Assembly (NCBI GenBank): GCA_963573385.1
Contig: CAUYLG010018043.1
Coordinates: 62,001 to 126,000, forward strand
Source of the DNA: Cacajao melanocephalus
Lineage: Eukaryota; Chordata; Mammalia; Primates; Pitheciidae
DNA: 64,000 nucleotides
Direction of reading: 5' to 3'
Below, piece by piece: positions 30,569 to 46,684 of the stretch. The translations under genes and the position numbers were made by a program. Each line of letters opens with the position of its first letter. Position 1 is the first letter of the stretch. The notes under the pieces were generated by a model, which saw nothing but the letters and a program-made list of their open reading frames with translations, searched no databases and was not told where the DNA came from.

Positions 30569-30956
30569 AAGATATAACACTTATATCCTATTTTAAGACC
30601 CTGCTGTAGACTAAACCGGGACCCCTGTGGTGCTTTAGGCACTCCCACCCTCACCTGTGGCACTGGGAGCTCCTGTTGTCACTGGCCCAGGTGGGTCCTG
30701 TGTCTTTCTCTGTGTTGTCAGGGCCTGTGCTGACAGTCTACCCACAGGGAACTGGAATCTGGGGCTTGAGGGCACTGGGAGGATCCTTCCTGTTTCCAGG
30801 CTCAGGCAACTCCTCAACTGGAGGCGGGGAATGGGCTAGATGACCCCTGAAACAGTTCAGTCCAGCATCTGAGAGCTCCTTTGGGTCCAGCCCTGTGCTG
30901 CCTTCCCATGCTTCCCTGCAGGGACCTCGGGAAAGCAGCTGCCAGCTCCAGGCAGT

Positions 30957-31059
30957 CATTTTACTCCAGGTGCCACTTACCCTGTGGAGGGGCTGGAACC
31001 AGCTAATCATTTTACCTGGAGGTGCCACTTGCCCTGTGGAGGGGCTGGAGCTTCTCAGG
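30957..31059. repeat. 51-bp tandem duplication (two copies)
   Basis: The phrases GGTGCCACTTACCCTGTGG and GGTGCCACTTGCCCTGTGG, each followed by AGGGGCTGGA, recur 51 bp apart with few differences. Confidence 0.75.
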
Positions 31060-32391
31060 CTTTTCAGTTCCTGTGTTGCCTCTCAGCCCTGCCCACCTCA
31101 GGCTGTGGGTGTCTAAGGCTGACAAAGGCCCCTGGGCCAGGCCAACCCCCACCCTCCCAGTGGGTGGCTCTGCGGTCCGTGGCAGCCCCAGCATCATCCG
31201 GAGCACAGAGGCCATGGACCCTGGAGACATAGCCCTTCCGATTCACTCAGGGGATGGTCAAGGGCACAGCTCCCTCTGTCCCTCCATCCCTCCCTTACAG
31301 AGCTTTCAGCAAGATAGAAGTTCATTCTCCTGTCCTCACTGTTTGCTCCTGGCATAAGGGGGCCCCAGGATGACTTCGCTGGAGAGGAATCTCTTGGGGT
31401 TTCCTCAGATGCCCCTAAATCCGTCTGGAGGAGGGAGGTGGGGGGCACATCCCTGAGGCAGTTTCTCCTCCACCATCCACCCCTCAGCTCTCCCACCTCC
31501 TGGGACTAGGAAGGCAACCAGGATTTGCTTCAACCAGAGAGGACAGTGTCCACCCCCCTTGGAGCCTGCCAGCCAGGTGGGATTTCAGAGGGGCCTCCAG
31601 GGAGGCGCTGCCCGGCTGCCCCTGTGTTGCTCACACAGCCCCCAATGATCTGCTCTGGGGAGGGTCTGGGCCCCAGAATGCAGCTAGTGTGGGGCCTGGG
31701 GCAGCAGGCCAGAGCCCCCACGTGTTCACTGCCTGCTCACCAAGATCACTGCAGCTCCCTGCACTGCTGCCTACCGCCCTCTGCCAGGCCTCTTGCCAAG
31801 AATGTTCACCCCCCCTCCCCAGTGGAGCCTACCCAAACCTCCCTGAATTCTCCCCTGAGCAGACACTCTTCCTGTACGATTCCCGCCGCCGTATGGATTA
31901 CTCAGCTGACCCTCGTCTGGGGCTGCCCTGTGCTGGGACCTTTATGCAGACGCTCGACTCCCTACCAGAGCTTGTGAGCCCTGTAACGCAGAGACTGCAT
32001 CTCACGCAGAGTGGGGGTAAAGAGCAAGAGTGGGGGTAAAGAGAGCAGCTGCCTGCCACAGGCCCAGAGGACTTGGCCAAGTGAACACTGCTGTCTGTTT
32101 CCCCAACTGTAAAGGGGGCCCAGACCCTTGCAGGGTTGTGACAAATGCCTAACATCGCACCAGGCTCCAGGCAGTTGCTCAGTATTTGGCAGGAGCTGCT
32201 GTTCCCCACAGTGTCCAACACTGCCCTGGGGATGGAACGGGTGCTCCGTGGACAAGACTGATGGGTTAATTAATCAGTTCACTGCGGAGAGGGGGATGAT
32301 GGATGTTCTTGCTTGTTCCTCCGGTTTTCCCTTATGGGGAGTAGTGACATTTGGCAGAGGCTGCCAGGGAGATGGGAAACGGACATTAATT

Positions 32392-32460
32392 AGGGGAGAG
32401 AAAAGGAGGCCAGGAGGGGAGGGTGGGAAAGAGACAGGGGAGGAAGAAGGGAAGGAAGCA
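32392..32460 (+). repeat. Purine-rich G/A tract
   Basis: Almost uninterrupted G and A on the plus strand with several GGGG/GGG runs. It could form triplex or G-quadruplex structures. Confidence 0.6.
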
Positions 32461-32989
32461 TGGTTAGAAGACTGGCGAACACAAAAAACAATGACTGTTT
32501 TCTTAGAGCTGGCCATGAACAGCATGTGGACGCTTCTCAGTGCTGGAAAGGCAGCCTGGAGATCACAGACCCCTTCACAGCCCAGCGTAGTGCAGGGCCT
32601 GGGAGAGCAAGAGTTAGAGATGGGGAGGACCGCGCCTGCCACAGGCACTGCCTGCCAAACCCTGCCATGGGTGGAGGGGCTGTGCTCCCACCCCACAGAG
32701 GCCCCTTCTTCCCTTTCTCTCCCCAAGGCTGCTCCAGCGGCGCGTTTAGCTCCATGGACCCCTTTGAAGGCTGGAAAAGGAGAGCAGCGCTCTGAGTGTA
32801 ATTTACCTCCTTGTTTCTTTCATCTCCTCCCTCCTTCCTATTCATCAGCTCCTCCTGCCTCCTGTCCCTCGCCTCCATCCTCCTCCCCATCCTCAGGATT
32901 CTTGCCCAGAAGGCCCTGGCTAAGCCATGAGCCGAGGTCATTAGACCCTCAAAGTGGCCCTGACTCTCCCAGCCCGGCATGTCCCCACG

Positions 32990-33795
32990 TGGCTGCCTCC
33001 TTGGCGGTGCGCTGGTGTGCGGCCATCACTGGGGCTCCTGCTGGGAACCCCGTGGCCCGGGCGGGAGGGCTGGTCGGGGCGCACCCTGCCAGCGGGAGTC
33101 ATCACCTTGCCCGGCCTGGCCACAGCCTCCAGCAATAACTCTGCGGGTGCACCCACCCCTCCCTTCCAGCTCGCAGGCCTTTTCCAGTCGGACGACAGGC
33201 AAGAAACCTGTTCATCCAAATCCGCTTTCCTGGAGAGGAGAGAAAGCACCTGGGGAGAAACAGAAGAGCGCGTGCGGAGGAAGCGTGAGTGTGAGCGAGG
33301 AAGGGCGAGCGCCTCCGCGGGCCACGGCGTCCCGGACTTTCTTCTGGGCATTGCAGGGCGGCGCCCCAGGACCTCCGCCCCGGAGAGCTGACCCCTGCGG
33401 ACGCCCCCGCTCCTCCGCTCCAGAGCGCCCGCATTCCCGGGAGAGGCGGCTGGGGGCCCGGGGCCTGCCTAGATACCCAGAAAGCAGCCAGGGCCTCGGC
33501 GGCGGCAGAAAGAGAATGTCCAGGGCTGTCTAGAGCCCGAGGGGTGCGCGTCCTCGGTGCACGCCCCGCTCGGACCCGTGGAGCCGACTCTTCCCCTGCG
33601 GGGCGCGGCGGGGAAAGACCTCGGAGCGCCCTAGTGCGCCTGCGCGAGCGCGGAGGGCGGAGACAGACGCGCGCGGAGGCCACGCCCCCGACGGCTCGGC
33701 CGAGCCCTGGAGGAGCCCGAGCCCGCTAGGGGCTGTTCTCACTCCGCAGCGCCAGCCGCCCCGCCTGGCCTTGGACCGGGTGCGCGAGCCACTTA
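32990..33795. promoter_or_regulatory. CpG island without a recognised coding gene
   Basis: This stretch is very GC- and CpG-rich, with an NRF1-like GTGCGCCTGCGCGAGC near 33635. It ends sharply at an Alu-bearing region after 33.8 kb. Long frames exist on both strands, as expected where stop codons are rare, and none looks like a known protein. It may be the promoter of a noncoding RNA. Confidence 0.6.
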
Positions 33796-33894
33796 GCACC
33801 TGACAGGTTAATTCAGAGAGGGTGGTTCCAAAGTAGCTGCTCAGAGACTTACGTTTAGATTTGTTAGTTTAAAAATTAGTGTTCCAGTGATGAT

Positions 33895-34171
33895 TTATTT
33901 TTTGAGACGGAATCTCGCTCTGTCGCCCAGGCTGGAGTGTAATGGCGCGATTTCGGCTCACCGCAACCTGCACCTACCAGGTCAAGCAGTTCTCCTGCCT
34001 CAGCCTCCCGAGACCATGTGCCACCATGCCGGGCTGATTTTTGTATTTTTAGTACAGACGGGATTTCACTATGTTGGCCAGGCTGCTGTAGAACTCCTGA
34101 TCTTAGGTGATCCGCCGGCCTCGGCCTCTCAAAGTACCGGGAGTCACAGGTGTGAGCCACTGCGGCCTGCC
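33895..34171 (-). mobile_element. Alu
   Basis: First Alu after the CpG island; partly deleted in the middle. Confidence 0.9.
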
Positions 34172-34387
34172 AATTTTCAGAAATTTTTGTCAGAGGTTTG
34201 CACCTGTTTAGTTTTTTCGTTATCTTCACAATTGTTGTCAGGGTTTTTTTCTTTCTTTTTTAAGTTACAAATTAAATTTTCTGTTTTTAATTTTTACTTA
34301 TTTAGTTTTAAGATATGTTTCAGAATTTCTTAGGTTTAATATTGCTGTCAGTCAGGATCCAATCACTGAAATAGACCCCACACCAGT

Positions 34388-34676
34388 TATTTTATTTGTT
34401 TATTTTCTGAGACGGAGTCTTGCTCTGTCTCCCAGGCTGAAGTGCAGTGGCTTACTGCAACCTCTGCCTCCCAGGTTGAAGCAATTCTCCTGCCTCAACC
34501 TCCCGAGTAGCTGGAATTACAGGCGCGTGCCACCGTGCCTGGCTAATTTTTTTTATTTTTAGTAGAGACGGGATTTCAGATATTAGCCAGGCTGGTCTCC
34601 GACTCCTGACCTCGTGATCCGCCCACCTCAGCCCTCAAAGTGCTGGGATTACAGGCATGAGCCGCCACGCCCGACC
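34388..34676 (-). mobile_element. Alu
   Basis: Flanked by CACACCARTTATTTT repeats. 34677-35624 shows no recognised feature. Confidence 0.92.
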
Positions 34677-35602
34677 CACACCAATTATTTTTAACAGAAA
34701 ATTTAATGTAAAGAATTATTACCCAACAATTGGGAGACCTAAAAAGGCAAAAAAAAAAAAAAAAAGATAATTGAGGTATCACGGAGATTTCAATTGCAAG
34801 GAGCAGCTACTACCTCAAGAGCGAAGGGAACAAAAAGAAGTTGGAATAATCAAAACTCAGAAGTTTGAAGATGGCCCCAGGGCTGGTGGTTCGTTCTCTG
34901 AGGAGTAGGCACTGCTCAGAGCCCGGAGTCTGGGAGCTGTATGCAGAACTCTGGGGAGAGGACATGGCCAGCCCGTGCAGGTGTCTCTGAATGGGCATTA
35001 TCAGGCTGGTTATGCAAGTGTTGGGAAAATGGCAAGCTGGAACCAACTGCTGCTACTGACACCGACTGTCATTCTCAGGGTGGAGACCCGTTGCTAGAAG
35101 AATGCTGACAGGAGCCCAGGAGCGCAGGAAGGAGCCCATTGTGACCCTGCGCCATGGAGCAGGGGCGGGGTGGGGGGTGGGGAGGTGTAGAAGCTGAGGA
35201 CCATAGCTTAATTACCCAGCACACTTAACTTTGGGGTTACTTAGAGCTTTGTTAGGATTCAGTTAGTCCTGGAATTTTTAGGGGTGATTTGATTTCACTT
35301 TTTCACTGCATGTGGTATCTGGCAGAGTCTTCAGGTTCCTGGTCTGTTTCTGGAATGGAGTGGGTCACGAACACCTCACAGGGGTCGAAAAGATCACTTT
35401 AGAATTCAAGAAAACAAAAATAACATGTTTCACTTTGTTCATAAAGAAGCCCTTTGACGACGTGGCCAAAAAAGGGCAGAGGCTAAGGGACAGACTCTTA
35501 GGGAGGGGTCCTCGGAATAGTGTCCCTCGGAGTGTTCCTCTTTCGAATTCTTTAGAACTTCCCGGTGTTTTATGGGGCCACCCTCTCCCACTCCCTTCCT
35601 AA

Positions 35603-35920
<318 letters not shown>

Positions 35921-37236
35921 ACCTTTCTTGTTTTGGAGTTGTAGACTGTTTGCACAATAAAGTTCCTCCCAAATCAATAATCTGTCATCTTAGGTTCTTC
36001 TACCTGCATTATCCTTCAGCCCACATTTTTCCATTTGACCATCAGAACGTTTATATATATGTGTACATATGTATGTACCTATGTCGTATGTATACATTCT
36101 GTTTATTCAATACCTTTTTCTTGAGCACTTCTTTGCCCCGAGGACCGTCCTGCCACCAGGTAGAGACCAGGGAGGTATGAAGATGAGTGAAGCTTTCAGT
36201 CCTGTGGTGAAGACAGATGTGGGAACATGATCACAACACAATGTGACAAGTTCTCTGGGAGCACAGAACACCATCCCTGACTCTTCCTGATATAGTCAGG
36301 AAGGGGTGACATTGGAACTGGGTCTTACAGGCACGTGTCTTCTCCTGGTGGAGAAGGAGAAGGGCACTCTGGCAGAGGGAATAGCATGAGCTCAGGTACA
36401 GGGGCACGGGTGTGCAAGGCAGGGAGGATGAGTTGGTGGGGGCTGCTGGGTTGCAGGGTTCAGAAAGGCACTAAGTTGAAGGGCTGACCTTGGTGCTTGA
36501 CAGATCCTGCCTCATCTGTTCCTGCCGCAAGTCTGCAAGATAGTAGGGAGCAACCTCAGGAGTCCCGTGCTTCTCCTGACCTTACTGTTCCAAACACAGT
36601 TTACATTTCTGGATGTCTTAAGCACCTTCCCAACTTTCTTCTTCTCCTGCCTTTATTTTCGTTTGTCTACTGAAGGCGAGTCCCTCCTTCCTTCATCTTT
36701 TGATTCCTGCTTCTTAAACTTCTCTAGGGGTGGAGGAAGGTTGAGACCAGCAGGCTGTGAAGCACAGGAGACTTCAGCTGAAAAGGGAGGTGGAGAAGAG
36801 CAGAGCAGAGACTTGCTTGTAGGAATGGAGTGCAGAAGTTCTGCGACCAGCATGGTGGGAGGTGGGCTCCGGGCATCACCAACCGTGACTGCCTCCAACT
36901 GCACTCAGCAACCATTGAAAGATCACGGAGATGCCTTTCCCAAGGGGGAAATCTACTTTAGATCCAACCCAGGCATGTGAGTGCAACAGATTGGAATTTT
37001 TAAAAGCACACAGAGCCCTTTGCAGCATTAACAGCAATGGACATGTCTCCCAAGTCAAAAGAAAACATGGTCTTACACAATCTGTGGTGGTGTATTTTCA
37101 GTTTTTATAATACTCATTTATGCATTCATTCTTGATGTGTGTGTTTCTGTGTGTGTGTGTGTGACTAACTTAACACTCTGAATGCATTAGAATACATTAA
37201 AAAGTTTTTCAGCAGGCCTCTCTGATTTGGCCTCTG

Positions 37237-37606
37237 CTATGGTCTGAATGTTTGTGTTCCCTGCCAAATTCACTTGTTGAAATTCTAACCCCCAGGGTGA
37301 TGGTGTTAGAAGGTGGGGACATAGGGAGGTGATCAGGTTGTGAGGGCAGAGCCTTCGTGACTGGGATTATTACCCTTATAAAGGAGGCCTGAGAGAGACT
37401 GCCTTGCCCCTTCCACTGTGTAAGGACACAGGAAGGAGGCACCACCTATGGACCAGAAAGAAGGCCCTTGCTAGATGCTGAATCTCCTGGTGTTTTGATC
37501 TGGGACTGCCCAACCTCCAGAATTGTAAGCAATAAATTTTTGTTTTTTTAAAAACACCCAGTTTATGATATTTTTTTAAAAAATAGCAGCTCAAATGGAC
37601 TACGAC
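37237..37606 (+). mobile_element. MaLR LTR (MLT1/MST type)
   Basis: Starts TGCTATGGTCTGAATGTTTG, has GTTAGAAGGTGGGGACAT, then CTCCAGAATTGTAAGCAATAA, and ends near GGACTACGACA. Confidence 0.75.
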
Positions 37607-38747
37607 AGCCTCTCTGACTATCCTATCACAATATATCCATTTCTCTATGAGAATCCATTTCTGTGTAAGAATATATAAGAACTTCAGGAGTTTCATGCCA
37701 CAGTTGCACAGAGGAGTCTCCTGGGTTCTGGCCACTTGCCTTGGGAAGCACATCACTTGGAGCCTCTCAAACACATTTGGCCACTGAATAGCCAGCCACT
37801 CACTATGGAAACACAGCCCAAAGCATTCTTAATCCTTTGGACCTTAGCTCTTTTCTGGATCTATGAAAATGTTCATACTTGATGGTGCTGGCAGAGTTCA
37901 AAGTGCCCAAACCTCCCGCGCTTCATAGGAGGAATCTCTGCAAATCTCACACAGCAGATGGGTGACCACAGGAGCCATTCCAATACCAGTTGTTGCTGGA
38001 TGTTTCTGGACTGCCATCGCCACGTGCTCGGGAACTTATCTACTCCGTCCTTCCACTCCACTCCAGTGGATAGTGTGTCTTCTTCTTCAGGCCCTTGTTC
38101 ACTGTTGCTGCTTAGGAAATAGTTGCAGAATGAATTGTTGTTGTCGTACATTCTTAAAGCCCTTTGAAAGTAAGATAAAAAAATGAATGACTCTTCTGTG
38201 GGTAAAACTTTTGTCATCTTTCCACTCGTTTAGATGAGAAAGAAACAGAGCAATGAGATTAAAGTCTCCTAAAACTTTTGGAAAAATTGTTCATACCCTC
38301 TACAGTGTTATAATTTTACTATTGTCCCTCAAAGGGACTCAGATAACAGCCTTTGGATGGAATGGTGGGACTAAAGGCTGCTTTGAATCCATACAATTTC
38401 GTGGTGTTCTGAATACAAACTAAACCTTAGCTATGCATTATGCAATATTTAAAGGAAGTTGAAATACTCCAAATCAGCATTTCCAGAGTGTTTTTCAGAA
38501 TAAGCAAGAAAATACAAGAGATCAGCAGTTTTCTCCTTCAAGTTGTTCTATCGGAAAAAAAAGATTATCCAGGCTCAGAGAAATTCTATAGGAAGGAAAT
38601 CTGAATACTTTATTAACCCCATCATTTTCCAATCTCTTTGAACTCAGAAGTCATGGTGGAGTGCCACATGGCATGTGTGTTAGTAAGCTGCTATACCAGA
38701 GACTCAGCCATATAATGACTTAAACAATAAGTTACTTCTTCTTCTTC

Positions 38748-39043
<296 letters not shown>

Positions 39044-39517
39044 TTAACTTTACTTTCATCTCATGTCACAGTCCAGGACAGATTGGAAGACAGCTTGCTC
39101 CATGCAGTTATTCATGATTCTCCAGCTTCTTCCATATGGGTTTTCCATCATGCCCTAGAACAACGTCTTTATCTATATGGTCAAAACTGAGTCACTGGCA
39201 CATCTGTGTTCTCAGGTAGGGGAAAGAGACTGAAGGATCACATGTGCAATATTTTATGACTCAACCTGGAGGTGGCACACATCACCTTCTCTCACATTTC
39301 ACTAGTAAAAACTTAGTCACATGGTCACTCCTCACTTCAAGGAGGGGTAGGAATTACGGTCCCTAATGGGGAGGCCATTTCTATATTATTTCTCACAGCT
39401 ACAAGTCTGTTATTGTGTATCATGGTTGTCCCACTAGCCTGCAGCAGAGCAGAGGCTGGAAGCTAGGTCTTCCAACTCCTAGTCCAGAGTTCCCATTACC
39501 ACACTAGCATTTTTGTA

Positions 39518-39715
39518 CAGTAAGTCCTCACTTAATTTTGTCAGTAGCTTCTTGGAAACCGCAATTTTAGGTGAAATAATGTATAACAAAACCAATTTTG
39601 AAATTTCTCATCAACGTTATAACTAAGTGATGTTATTTGAGGACCTGCTTACGTAATTTTGCTTGAAGTCCAAGTTTCCAAGAACCTATGGATGACATTA
39701 ACTGAGGACTGACTG
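39518..39715. mobile_element. Short mariner/Tigger-like DNA transposon with terminal inverted repeats
   Basis: The left end CAGTAAGTCCTCACTTAAT mirrors the right end (reverse complement CAGTCAGTCCTCAGTTAAT). TA precedes the left end, and TG follows the right end (a mutated TA). There is no transposase frame. Confidence 0.7.
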
Positions 39716-40024
39716 TGTTCAGCTGACATATATGGAGTCCTCCTATGTGCCAGGCTCTATGTCAATATGAGGGTGGAAAGTCTTACAAAACAGAGTCTCC
39801 TAATTACATGTTTACTCTAGTATCAAGCTTTATTAATGGATAAACGTTCAGATAGCTTTGTAAAGCTATCCTAAGCTATCTGATAGATTTGCATGATGTT
39901 CCTTTCATTTACCAAGAACATACATATTCTTGATGAGGAATTAACACATGTAATGAACAGAGTAGAGAATCTTGAAAGAGACCCCAATGCATTTGAAAAA
40001 TGGGTATATAAAAAAGACATTTAA

Positions 40025-40396
<372 letters not shown>

Positions 40397-40405
40397 CTAA
40401 CTGAG

Positions 40406-40546
40406 AATATATATATATTGTATATAATATATATGTTCTATGTACGTATATTCTATAGATATTCTATATACATTTATATTCTGTAGATACTCTATATACA
40501 TATATATTCTCTCTGTATATATTCTATATATATATAGAGAGAGAAC
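40406..40546. repeat. AT-rich TATA/TTCTATA repeat
   Basis: Degenerate ATTCTRTAGATA and TATATAC units that are partly self-complementary. Confidence 0.8.
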
Positions 40547-40855
40547 TAGATTTTCCTTCAATTCCCTCTTGAACAAGGAATTGCTTATGCAAGACTCCAA
40601 AGCTGAGAACCAGATTGTCTTTCAGTTGAAACAGGAAAACTGTATGACCTTGTGCAACCTGGAAAGCTCTCACTTATGTGCCAATAGATAGTGAAGCAAT
40701 CAAAGACTACTAAATACAATTTAAAGCCAACCAGAAAGACTCCCTCACTTCCAAGTATTTTACCCTATTAGAACTAGAATATCTCACCCTAAAAGAACAC
40801 TCACCAAAGATTGGCTTATGTCTTCCTTCTTTTAGTCTGTAAAACTTACTCTTCT

Positions 40856-41270
<415 letters not shown>

Positions 41271-41389
41271 CTATTTTGTTTGTCAAAGAAAATAATTTAA
41301 GTTTGGTCAAATAAAATAATTAAAAGAAAAAGAAATCATGGGCATTCTAGAAGAAAACTTTCATTTGAGCTTTACTGCTGAAAAAGAAA

Positions 41390-42392
41390 ACATATTTTAA
41401 AAAGTAATCTTGACTGTACAGCAAAAGAAACTATCAACAGAGTAAGCAGATGACCTATAGAATGGGAGAAAATATGCACAAACTCTGTATCTGACAAAGG
41501 TCTGCTGTTCAGAATCTATAAGGAACTTAAATCAACAAGCAAAAAACAAATAACCCCATTTATGTCCTTTGCTCACTTTTTGGGCAGTTCTCAAAAGAAG
41601 ACATACAAGTGGCAAACAATCTTATGGAAAAGATGCTCATCATCACTAATCATCAGAGAAAAGCAAGTTAAAACCACAATGAAATATCATCACACACCAG
41701 TCACAATGGCTATTATTAAAAATAATAGATGTTGACAGTGCTGCAGAGAAAAGGGATTGCTGTTGGTGGGAATGTAAATTTGTTTAGCTACTGTGGAAAG
41801 CAGAAGATTTCTCAAAGAACTAAAAATATCATTCAACCCAACAATCCCATTACTGGATATATACCCAAAGGAAAATAAATTGTTCTACCAAAAGACAAGT
41901 GCACCTGTATGTTCATCACAGCACTATTTGCAATAGCAAATACATGGAATCGACCAAGGTGTTAATTAACAGAGGAACGGATAGAGAAAATGTGGTACAT
42001 ATACACCATGGAATATTGTGCATCCAGAAAAAAAGCGTGAAATAGTGGCCTTTGCGGCAACATGGATGCAGCTAGAGACCATTATCCTAAGTAAACTAAT
42101 GCAGAAACAGAAAACCAAATACCACATGTTCTCACTTGTAAGTGGGAGCCATATACTCACTTATAAGTGAGTATACATGGACATAAAAATGGGAACAATA
42201 GACTGTTGGGACTACAAGAGAAGGGAGAGGGGCAAGGATTGAAAAACTACCTATCGGATACCATGCTCAGTACTTGAGTAATGGGTTCAATCGTATCCCA
42301 AACTTCAGCATCATGCAATATACCCTTGTAATAAACCTGCACCTCTACACCTTGAATCTAAAATAGAAGTGAAAAAAAGAAAAAAAACCTTG
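41390..42392 (+). mobile_element. L1 3' end, sense
   Basis: It carries ORF2 3' sequence (ATACACCATGGAATATTGTG), the ACCACATGTTCTCACTTGTAA segment, a 3'UTR and an A-rich end. It is truncated at the 5' side and has no intact frame. Confidence 0.85.
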
Positions 42393-42514
42393 GAATGGGA
42401 GGAGTCTTTTCAGACAAGATATGAGATCCAGAAGACAAAAGTAAAATGTTAATAAGTTAGGCTGCATAGCAAGCCAAAAATTTTATTAAAACATTTTTAA
42501 AAGTGAAAATATAG

Positions 42515-42798
<284 letters not shown>

Positions 42799-42817
42799 AT
42801 GTTACTGCTATTAAATT

Positions 42818-43113
<296 letters not shown>

Positions 43114-43317
43114 AGTGATCCTCACACCTCAGCATCCTAAGTAGCTGGGACTACGGGTGAGTACTACCACCCATGGCTGATTTTTTTTTGTATTTTTAGT
43201 AGAGGTGGAGTTCCACCCTATTGCCCAGGCTGGTCTCGAACTCCTGGCCTCAAGTGATCCACCTGCCTTGGCCTCCCAAAGTGCTGGGTTACTGGCGTGT
43301 ACCACTGCACCCAGCCA
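43114..43317 (-). mobile_element. Alu, truncated
   Basis: Third of the run, fused directly to the previous one without a T-tract. Confidence 0.85.
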
Positions 43318-43324
43318 TTCTCAC

Positions 43325-44211
<887 letters not shown>

Positions 44212-44290
44212 CCTGTATTGGTTTCCTAAGATTGCCATAACAAATCACCACAAACTTGGTGACAAAAAACCAGAAATTTATTTTCACCTT
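44212..44290 (-). mobile_element. Old LTR-like fragment
   Basis: GGTTTCCTAAGATTGCCATAA and CAGAAATTTATTTTCACC resemble the reverse of an old MLT-type LTR end. Family uncertain. Confidence 0.4.
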
Positions 44291-44348
44291 TTACTGTGGG
44301 CAGACTAGACTTTAATTATTTTCGTGTATGCTCATTCCTATCACATCT

Positions 44349-44659
44349 TTCTTTCTTTCTTTCTTTTTTTTTTTGAGATAGAGTTTCATTCCAGTGCAAT
44401 GATGTGCTCTTGGCTCACCGCAACCTCTGCCTCCCGGGTTCATGTGATTCTCCTGCCTCAGCCTCCTGAGTAGCTGGAATCACAGGCATGAGCCACCATG
44501 GCTCATAAAAATTTTATACATATAAAATTTTGTATTTTTAGTAGAGACGGGGTTTCTCCATGTTGGTCAGGCTGATCTTGAACTCCCGACCTCAGGTCAT
44601 CTGCCCACCTCAGCCTCCCAAACCGCTGGGATTATAGGTGTAAGCCACTGCACCCAGCC
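44349..44659 (-). mobile_element. Alu
   Basis: Carries a CTTT-rich tail, lacks part of the right arm and has an AT-rich insertion near 44505-44530. TATCACATCTTTC target repeats. Confidence 0.88.
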
Positions 44660-45384
44660 TCCGTATCACATCTTTCTAAATATAATAATTATACTTATTC
44701 TTAAGCTTCATCTTTTTTTCTATTGGTTTTGTTTCCTTGGGTGTCACTTCTCTTTTTTGACATTGTGACCTATACCAGTTCAGGTCTGTTGGTGCTTAGC
44801 CCTCCATTCACCTCTTCATAATCCCTTTTGTTTTCCTGGACCTTGATGCCTGAAATGACACATCCTACATTCCTTTGCCAGCTGGGTACCAGTTAGCTTG
44901 TGCACATGGGAGACAATCATGAAAAGACTGAAGTGGGGAAGAAGGGAGGAGTTACTGTGTTTCAGTGAGTGCCAGTAGAGGCGGCAGTGACAGTGGCTCC
45001 TGTCAGTAGCAATGGTGGGACAGCTAGCAAGACATGTGGTAAGTGCAGGCTCATAGGCTACGGTCCAGGGACAGTCATCCATTCCTGGTCTTTAGGCAGT
45101 GCCATTTCCTTTTGCTTCTCCAGCCTTTCTGGAATTATTGTAACAAATTCCTTGAGTAGTAGAATTTTTAGAGTGGTCCAGGGACACAGGCTTTCAAAAG
45201 CATACATGCAGGTTGTCTACCTGCATTGACTGGGCTTGAATCATCATGGCCTTCTGGCCGGTGGAAGCAGGTGACAGTCCAAAGCATGCAATGGCAAACC
45301 AGATACTTAAATTATCATCTGAGATACCTTGGAAGAAGTGCAGCTGTAGCCATGTCTTCAGAAGAGATACAGAAATGTTCTCCT

Positions 45385-45697
45385 GGCTGGGCATGGTGGC
45401 TCACGCCTGTAATCCCAGCACTTTGGGAGGCCAAGGCAGGTGATCACCTGAGGTCAGGAGTTCGAGACCAGACTGGCCAACGTGCAAAAATCCCATCTCT
45501 ACTAAAAATACAAAATTAGTCGGGTGTGGTGGTGCATGCCTGTAATCCCAATCTCGGGAGGCTGAGGCAGGAGAATCCCTTGAATCAGGGGAGGCGGAGG
45601 TTGCGGTGAGCTGAGATCGCGCCATTGCACTCCAGCCTGGGCAACAAGAGAGAAACTCCGTCTCAAAAAACAAAAACAAAAACAAACAAACAAAAAA
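45385..45697 (+). mobile_element. Alu
   Basis: AGAAATGTTCT target repeats. 44660-45384 and 45698-46303 hold nothing recognised. Confidence 0.92.
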
Positions 45698-46294
45698 GAA
45701 ATGTTCTTGTTTCTTGCCACGTCTAGGGATTTGGGGATGGCGTAGATTGCTGCCGGGCACGCTGACTCTACCACCTTGCTCCAATCTTCTGTATTATTAA
45801 CTTGCTTGGTTACTTCAGTTAAGATTATTTTTAAAAATAATAATTAAGCAAAAATATATGGCAATACTTAACCAGACTTAAGAGAAAGTAAGTGATTTGG
45901 CCTGTTTCAGTATCCCAACTCACACACTAACAAGGGCTTGAACTGTAGCTACAGTACCCTGGAGGAAATGATCGCATTTATTTGGTTATTCCAGTCTAGG
46001 TCGTAATAGTTCTGTCCTGGGAAAAAGACTAGCCGCAAGACATTTCTGATTGAACATTTTTCAGTTACAGTCTTTAACTGGTAAGCCACAGAACTGCCTC
46101 TTTCTACATGATGGCCTTTGTGGTGGATGGCAGATTTCCCTGAGGCCTCACAAAATGACAGGCTTTCACAATGTCACTGGCTGACAGCCACAGCCAGACC
46201 CAGCACAGTCTTGGTGTGGTTTTGGGGCTAAAGTTATTCCACCTTGTGCAATAGCTAAAGCCTGCTCTAGCCAGCTGCATTCTGATAAGGTTAG

Positions 46295-46600
<306 letters not shown>

Positions 46601-46684
46601 AAAGAAAATACTTTTTATGCTAACCCTGAATCACATACATCAACCTTGAGGCCTCACAGTCCATCAGGAGGGGTGAAGGACGTG

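Larger units (their letters stand above)
30569..32989. other. Repeat-poor GC-rich intergenic segment
   Basis: About 2.4 kb with no Alu or L1, leading into the CpG island. It contains a 51-bp tandem pair (30957-31059), an 18-bp tandem pair near 32010-32043 and a purine-rich tract (32392-32460). Overlapping open frames occur in several phases, with no domain I recognise. Confidence 0.5.

Noticed and set aside
32128..33138. 336-residue open frame in GC-rich DNA
   Set aside because: Overlapping long frames exist in other phases and on the other strand. Composition is explained by scarcity of stop codons. No domain or splice context is seen.
37873..38217. 114-residue minus-strand frame
   Set aside because: No recognisable domain, no splice signals, overlapped by an equally open plus-strand frame. 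Likely chance.
41390..42392. Possible active L1
   Set aside because: It is 5' truncated with broken frames.
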